From NCBI RefSeq assembly GCF_902859915.1, contig NZ_CADIKK010000002.1:186001-250000 (forward strand): a stretch of DNA of 64,000 nt, read 5' to 3'. The translations under genes and the position numbers were made by a program. Below the pieces are notes generated by a model. That model saw only the letters and a list, made by a program, of their open reading frames with translations. It had not been told where the DNA came from and made no database searches. Positions 59,955 through 64,000 of the stretch are shown one piece after another (position 1 is the stretch's first letter; the number at the start of each line of letters is the position of its first letter). The DNA comes from Paraburkholderia ultramafica (GTDB taxonomy: Bacteria > Pseudomonadota > Gammaproteobacteria > Burkholderiales > Burkholderiaceae).

Positions 59955-60416
59955 ATGAAACGTGAAAACAAGGCAATGCAGGTTGCGACCATCGGTTTCA
60001 CCGGCAAGGATGCACAGACGTTTTTCGATTTGCTGAAAAGCACCAAGGTGCGCACTGTTCTCGACATCCGCCTGAACAACACCTCGCAACTCGCGGGCTT
60101 TGCGAAGAAACAGGATCTGCCTTACTTTCTCGACAAGTTGTGCGATGCAGCGTACGTGGAAATGCCGGAACTGGCTCCCGAGCCGGACCTGTTCAGGCGC
60201 TACCAGGCCAAACAGCTGGCGTGGGACGATTTCACGGCCGAATACATCGAACTGATTGCAAAGCGCCGAGTGGAAAGCAATCTGGATGTCGATCTATTCC
60301 ACTCGGCTTGCCTGCTTTGCAGTGAACATTTACCACATCACTGCCACCGGCGGCTCGCGGTCGAGTATTTGAATTCGCAATGGAATAGCCGCATGACGAT
60401 TACTCACCTGTCCTGA
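59955..60416 (+). CDS. DUF488 protein
   Basis: 153 residues from ATG 59955; ATG 59976, closer to the conserved 'VATIGFTGKDAQTFFDLL', is also possible, and neither has a good ribosome site. Conserved features are 'VRTVLDIRLNNTSQLAGF' with the Asp-x-Arg motif, and the C-terminal 'SACLLCSEHLPHHCHRRLAV', whose Cys and His residues form the family's likely metal or active site. The family is widespread and of unknown function. Confidence 0.85.
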   Translation: MKRENKAMQVATIGFTGKDAQTFFDLLKSTKVRTVLDIRLNNTSQLAGFAKKQDLPYFLDKLCDAAYVEMPELAPEPDLFRRYQAKQLAWDDFTAEYIELIAKRRVESNLDVDLFHSACLLCSEHLPHHCHRRLAVEYLNSQWNSRMTITHLS

Positions 60417-60727
60417 CGCGCATAGAGTGGACGAAGATATGAGGAGAGGTTTTTCTCCGCGTACGCGGAATGTGCCGTTCCAGATTTGCGTCCGCTTCTA
60501 TCAGTAGCCCGAAAGTTTGACTGGTGGTGATGTGGCCGGCCGTGCCGTTCGGCATGGCGAATCACTCCTGATCGCCGGGACCCTAAAGCAGAAATGGGAT
60601 ATCTTTTTTAAAATCGGGCTGCGTCCGGTCGTCTACCATCTACTCAAGCGCCGACCCGGCATCCGCTTCGCCGCGCGATCGAGAAGACCCCCCCGCCGTC
60701 ATTCGTCGTGCGTCAGGAGTGCCTGCC
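60417..60727. other. Intergenic region
   Basis: 311 bases; no supported gene, repeat or clear terminator. It ends with AGGAG at 60715-60719, the ribosome site of the next gene. Confidence 0.4.
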
Positions 60728-61801
60728 ATGAATATCGATTTTCACTATGGTGTGGTCTATATTGCCGCCCGTGCCGGCGGAATGACGCCCGGCGATGCGC
60801 TGACCGTCGCGCACGCTTGCCAATACGTCGACGATGCGACGACCCGGGGAATACTGCGTTTCAAAGGCGGCGAGACCTTCGAGCGGTTTGCCACCGCGCA
60901 CAAGCTATTCGACTACGCGAACACGGAGAGCGACCAGAATCGCCTGGTGTGGACGCCATTTCATTTTTTGCCAGCCGGCGAAGGCGAAACCCTGGAAGAA
61001 AAAGCCATCTGCCGGCCGGACAGCGAGATCGCGCGCGAAGTGGTGCGGTGTGCGATCCGGCAGCGCGACTCGGAGACGGGTTTGCATCGACTGGGCGTGA
61101 CGCTTCACACGTACGTCGATACCTGGGCACATCAGGGATTCGCGGGGATCGAAAGCCAGTGGAACCGGGTGCATCTGCTGGAGGCTCAGGATTGCACGCG
61201 TAAAGGCTGGCTTGCCAGTTTCAAGCTCGCCACCGAGCATCTGCTGGAGCACATCGAGGAAGACGTGCTGACGATTGCGTTGCCCGTCGGTCACGGCGCC
61301 GCGCTCCATTATCCCGATCAGCCGTGGGCGCGTTGGCATTACATCGACGGTAGAAACAACTTCGTCTCGAGACATAACTTGCCTGAGTTCGTGCAGGCAG
61401 CCGAGATGGCTTGCCGGGTAGTGCGCGCCTATATGGCGGGGCGGGAAGATTTTGAAGCCCAACCCGGTTTGCCGGCGGATGTGAAAGACACGCTCACCGA
61501 ACTGCTCGATACGAATCGTGATATGGACGATGACCAGCGCTTGCGAAATATCTGCGAATGGGTGAAAGCCGGCCGCATTCCGGGTTTGAAAGAGCCAATT
61601 CCAGCTTATATCGCCAAGGGGCGCGGCTCGTGGAAGTACCAAGCCACCGGTTTGGAGGGCGACGACGACACCGGGGACAGACCGGAGTGGACGAGTGCCT
61701 TTGAGAAAAGCGACTACCGGCTCTTTCACGACGCGGTCAAGCAACATCGTTTCGTGACCACGCAGGAGATTCTGCCCGCCCACGGACTGCGGATCGCGTG
61801 A
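60728..61801 (+). CDS. DUF6765-type protein
   Basis: 357 residues; ATG 60728 lies 8 bases after AGGAG, preferred over the GTG at 60719 that overlaps it. The start 'MNIDFHYGVVYIAARAGGMT' and 'AHACQYVDDATTRGILRFKG' match the family. 'LHTYVDTWAHQGFAGIESQW' and 'VGHGAALHYPDQPWARWHYI' add further His and Asp residues. The spaced His/Asp pattern in an all-helical protein is reminiscent of zinc-dependent phospholipase C folds, but this is only an impression. Cytosolic, with no signal peptide. Function unknown. Confidence 0.75.
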   Translation: MNIDFHYGVVYIAARAGGMTPGDALTVAHACQYVDDATTRGILRFKGGETFERFATAHKLFDYANTESDQNRLVWTPFHFLPAGEGETLEEKAICRPDSEIAREVVRCAIRQRDSETGLHRLGVTLHTYVDTWAHQGFAGIESQWNRVHLLEAQDCTRKGWLASFKLATEHLLEHIEEDVLTIALPVGHGAALHYPDQPWARWHYIDGRNNFVSRHNLPEFVQAAEMACRVVRAYMAGREDFEAQPGLPADVKDTLTELLDTNRDMDDDQRLRNICEWVKAGRIPGLKEPIPAYIAKGRGSWKYQATGLEGDDDTGDRPEWTSAFEKSDYRLFHDAVKQHRFVTTQEILPAHGLRIA

Positions 61802-61885
61802 AGGAGTCGGCGGGGAAGCGCCGCCGCAAACAAGGCCTTGACCATTGCTGCGTGACTTTGGCGGCGGCTCTTCCTACTTGCCAGA

Positions 61886-62122
61886 CTATCGCATCTTTGC
61901 CTGCTGACGCTGAGCGGCCTGCTCCTCAGCGTGCTTTTTTGCCATGTGCCGTCCGACCAGACAGCCGCCGACCGCGCCGACGACCGCGTGGTGCCCGGCA
62001 TAGTGTCCCGCCACTCCGCCCACGACCGCTCCCTTCATGCAGCCGGCCGCGTTTGCCGTGCCGACCATCGCCGAAGTGAGTGCCACCGCTGCAAGGGCGG
62101 CTCTAATATAACCAGCTTTCAT
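61886..62122 (-). CDS. Small exported glycine-zipper protein
   Basis: 78 residues from ATG 62122. A signal peptide ('RAALAAVALTSAMVGTANA') is followed by a glycine-zipper hydrophobic segment ('GAVVGGVAGHYAGHHAVVGA', 'VGGCLVGRHMAKK') and a charged helical tail rich in Gln and Lys. The type is common in Burkholderia and may insert in the outer membrane or oligomerise. The ribosome site is weak. It runs in the same direction as the Trp/Arg-rich gene 53 bases upstream. Confidence 0.65.
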   Translation of the reverse strand: MKAGYIRAALAAVALTSAMVGTANAAGCMKGAVVGGVAGHYAGHHAVVGAVGGCLVGRHMAKKHAEEQAAQRQQAKMR

Positions 62123-62175
62123 CTGAAAGTACCGTGCTGTTGGGATTGCCGAACGTGGTGCTATTCGTCTTCTTT

Positions 62176-62487
62176 TCAATAGCCACCCCAGCGGTTATGT
62201 TCACGCCATTCATGTTCGCGCCACTGTTCGCGGCGCCATTCGTGTTCTCGCCATTCGCGACGCTCCCGCCATTCTCTCGCACGCCAGTCGCCGTCGCCGC
62301 GATAGGCCACTGCGACCGGAGCTGGACCGTAGCCAACAGGCCGAGCGACGTAGACGGGCGGAGGTGGCGGTGCATAGACACCGACCGGAATGCCGACGCC
62401 GACGGCCACATCCACGTGCGCCGATGCCGCCGACGAGGCCGCCAGAACTGCCAGACCCAATGCCGCGCCAATGATCTTCTTGTTCAT
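62176..62487 (-). CDS. Exported Trp/Arg/Glu-repeat protein
   Basis: 103 residues from ATG 62487, with AAGGAG upstream. The signal peptide 'MNKKIIGAALGLAVLAASSA' is cleaved near ASA. The mature part has a Val/Gly/Pro-rich stretch with five consecutive Pro ('VGVYAPPPPPVYVARPVG'). A C-terminal array of about seven WRExR/WREHE units follows (last about 40 residues). The alternating charges and Trp suggest an RNA-, DNA- or surface-interacting tail. No function known. It is a typical small exported protein of this genus. Confidence 0.75.
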   Translation of the reverse strand: MNKKIIGAALGLAVLAASSAASAHVDVAVGVGIPVGVYAPPPPPVYVARPVGYGPAPVAVAYRGDGDWRAREWRERREWREHEWRREQWREHEWREHNRWGGY

Positions 62488-62858
62488 TTTCCCTTCTCCT
62501 TGCACGTCGAAGCGCGCTGCTTCCGGTTGATTCCCAGTGATTCCGCGTGCTGCCGGTTTGCCGCTGGGCACGGTTCGAAGTGTAGACGGCCGGTCCTGAC
62601 ACAGGTGAAACAGTGCTGCGAGATCCGTAACGCGGAGTTACCGGTGTCCCCGCGTACGCATTTCGCCGCCGTCGCACATGGTCTTTGCCATTGCCAATAG
62701 TGTTTTTTTTTAAAGCCGGCAACCTGGAAAACTCATTTTCGAATAAAAAATGAACTACTGTCCTTTGAATATTCAGATGCTTGCCTATAGTAGAAGCGGC
62801 TATTGCTGCAAAGCACAGCCGCCGCCTTTTCGTTGATGCAGGTGACGGGGAAACACAC
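62488..62858. other. Divergent intergenic region
   Basis: 371 bases carrying the promoters of the Trp/Arg-rich gene and of the gene at 62859. The part from 62695 to 62790 is very AT-rich (T9 at 62702-62711 and an A-run near 62745), a likely promoter or H-NS target. No gene. Confidence 0.45.
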
Positions 62859-63197
62859 ATGACGCCATCGAATGCTGCAATCTATCAGTCCCAGACTTGC
62901 ACGCCGGAGTCGCTACGCACGCTTGCCGGCTATCTGGAGTTGGCGCTCGACGAGGGGGAAAGCGTGGTCCTGATGCGGATCGGTACGCAGGTGCGCAGTG
63001 TTTATGTCGGCGACCCGTCCGGCGCCCTGGATGATCTGAAGGATTCCGGTGTAGTCGATGCCTTTCAGGCGGACGAGATGCTGATGCTGACGAGCCTGGG
63101 ACTCAACCGGATAACGGCCGACGGTCAACAGTACCGTTTTGTACGTAGTGTGCGTTACATTGCCGATCGCCAGGCCGTCGTTTTTACGCCAACCTGA
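62859..63197 (+). CDS. Hypothetical protein (112 aa)
   Basis: ATG 62859, with GGGG seven bases before it. Soluble alpha/beta protein: 'TPESLRTLAGYLELALDEGE' (helix), 'SVVLMRIGTQVRSVYVG' (strands), 'ALDDLKDSGVVDAFQADEML' (helix) and a C-terminal strand pair. No family recognised. Its AT-rich promoter and the H-NS-family gene just downstream suggest silencing, which is inference. Confidence 0.55.
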   Translation: MTPSNAAIYQSQTCTPESLRTLAGYLELALDEGESVVLMRIGTQVRSVYVGDPSGALDDLKDSGVVDAFQADEMLMLTSLGLNRITADGQQYRFVRSVRYIADRQAVVFTPT

Positions 63198-63404
63198 GCC
63201 GCGGTGCCGGAATTGGAGAGGCAAGAGAAGAGTCCGCAGGAAAGGAAAAGGAAGAGAACTTGGGTAATTGAGTAGCGGGCCTGAAAGGTTCGTACTCGAA
63301 CGGAACGTGAATGGGTTGCGTCGATGTCTTAAAGGCCACACAGATCTGCCTTTCTTCTGTTATTCATGGCATAGTTCGACGATTACCACACAGGGAGGGA
63401 TCAA

Positions 63405-64000
63405 ATGCCAACGTTAGAGCAAATCCAGGCGAAGCTTAAGAAACTCCAGGCGCAAGCCGACCTCATTATTGCCAGGAAAGCGCAAGTCGCGGTCAATCAG
63501 ATTCGCGACCTGATGCTCAAGCACGGCCTCACTACTGAGGATATCGAAGCCAAAGCAAAGGCGAAACGTACCGCGCGAGGCTTGAATGGCCATCCCGGGA
63601 ACGGCAAGGCAAAAGCCATCGGCGCAGCTAAAGCGGCGAAATACCGCGACCGTAAAACCGGCGCGACCTGGACGGGTCATGGCCGCGCGCCGGGCTGGAT
63701 TGCCGGCGTGAAGGATCGCACTCAATTCCTGATCGAAGGCGCAAGCGAAGTGAAGTCCGTGGCAAAGGCCGCGCTCTCTCATGCAAAAGGCAGTAAAGGT
63801 CAGCCGAAAGGCGCGCAGCCGCCGAAGTACCTCAATCCGAAAACCGGCGCGACCTGGAGTGGCCGTGGTCCGGCGCCCGCATGGCTCGCGACGGTCAAAG
63901 ACCGCACCAAATTCCTGATCGATAGCGCAGCGGCAGCGGCGAGCGGTGCTGGCCATCAAGCCGCTAAAACCGCTACCAAGGCTGCTACGAAAGCCGGCAA
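63405..64000 (+). CDS. H-NS-family nucleoid protein with two DNA-binding motifs (cut by window end)
   Basis: ATG 63405 after GGGAGGGA. At least 198 residues with no stop before the window end. The N-terminal coiled coil ('LEQIQAKLKKLQAQADLIIA', 'KAQVAVNQIRDLMLKHGLTT') is the oligomerisation part of the short Burkholderia H-NS proteins. Two copies of the C-terminal DNA-binding motif follow: 'RDRKTGATWTGHGRAPGWIA' at about 86-105 and 'LNPKTGATWSGRGPAPAWLA' at about 145-164. Each is followed by a matching 'VKDRTxFLI' segment. Ordinary members have one motif and about 100-130 residues. The tail becomes Ala/Lys/Thr-rich. Confidence 0.85.
   Translation, partial: MPTLEQIQAKLKKLQAQADLIIARKAQVAVNQIRDLMLKHGLTTEDIEAKAKAKRTARGLNGHPGNGKAKAIGAAKAAKYRDRKTGATWTGHGRAPGWIAGVKDRTQFLIEGASEVKSVAKAALSHAKGSKGQPKGAQPPKYLNPKTGATWSGRGPAPAWLATVKDRTKFLIDSAAAAASGAGHQAAKTATKAATKAG

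Overview
The window is GC-rich, gene-dense DNA that reads as chromosome of a Burkholderiaceae bacterium, most likely Paraburkholderia or a close relative. The evidence is the phasin-type granule protein, a Burkholderia-type porin, an HU-like protein with a Lys/Ala-rich N-terminal arm, H-NS family proteins, EmrAB/NodT efflux genes, and aromatic catabolism under a LysR regulator. No rRNA, tRNA, CRISPR array or intact insertion sequence was seen. The assignment is by gene character only.

Layout. 0-10 kb: an unidentified remnant, outer-membrane phospholipase A, small hypotheticals, a decayed TonB-dependent receptor, an ArsR regulator divergent from an old-yellow-enzyme reductase, a DUF4410 lipoprotein, a phasin, and a zinc-ribbon HExxH metallopeptidase. 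10.5-17.6 kb (module A): transglutaminase fused to DUF2126, circularly permuted ATP-grasp fused to alpha-E, and a second transglutaminase. 17.9-23 kb: two MarR regulators followed by EmrA, EmrB and a NodT-type outer-membrane channel, with three copies of a GTGC-N4-GCAC dyad. 23.5-31.9 kb: MFS transporter, LysR regulator and a hydroquinone/hydroxyquinol operon (two-subunit hydroquinone dioxygenase, semialdehyde dehydrogenase, maleylacetate reductase, hydroxyquinol dioxygenase, YciI-like protein, Rieske ferredoxin). Each dioxygenase subunit gene is preceded by tandem covarying hairpin repeats.

32-35 kb: cytidine deaminase and nucleoside hydrolase, a PanE-family reductase and a small membrane protein. 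35.6-37.9 kb: an AT-richer type VI secretion islet (PAAR protein, GH24 lysozyme effector, LprI-like immunity protein and a frameshifted second copy). 38-44 kb: D-2-hydroxyacid dehydrogenase, gene remnants, a MocR regulator, a CpdB-type nucleotidase and a Sel1 protein. 44.4-49.7 kb: HU-like protein and module B (permuted ATP-grasp, alpha-E, transglutaminase, Anbu-type proteasome relative). 49.8-57 kb: porin, YihY/BrkB protein with a DUF883-like tail, YbaK-like deacylase, Ysc84 lipoprotein, BBE-type flavoenzyme and an SDR. 57.8-59.2 kb: a Gly/His-rich repeat protein running out of frame into a nitrilase remnant. 59.4-64 kb: FKBP, DUF488, DUF6765, two small exported proteins, a hypothetical, and an H-NS family protein cut by the window end.

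Three items deserve most attention. First, the hairpin-array leaders of the hydroquinone operon, whose stems covary and each of which carries a five-codon mini-ORF. Second, modules A and B, which together contain every component of the predicted but uncharacterised peptide-tagging/proteolysis system: A has the GS-like ligase, B has the proteasome-like peptidase. Third, the type VI lysozyme effector-immunity islet.
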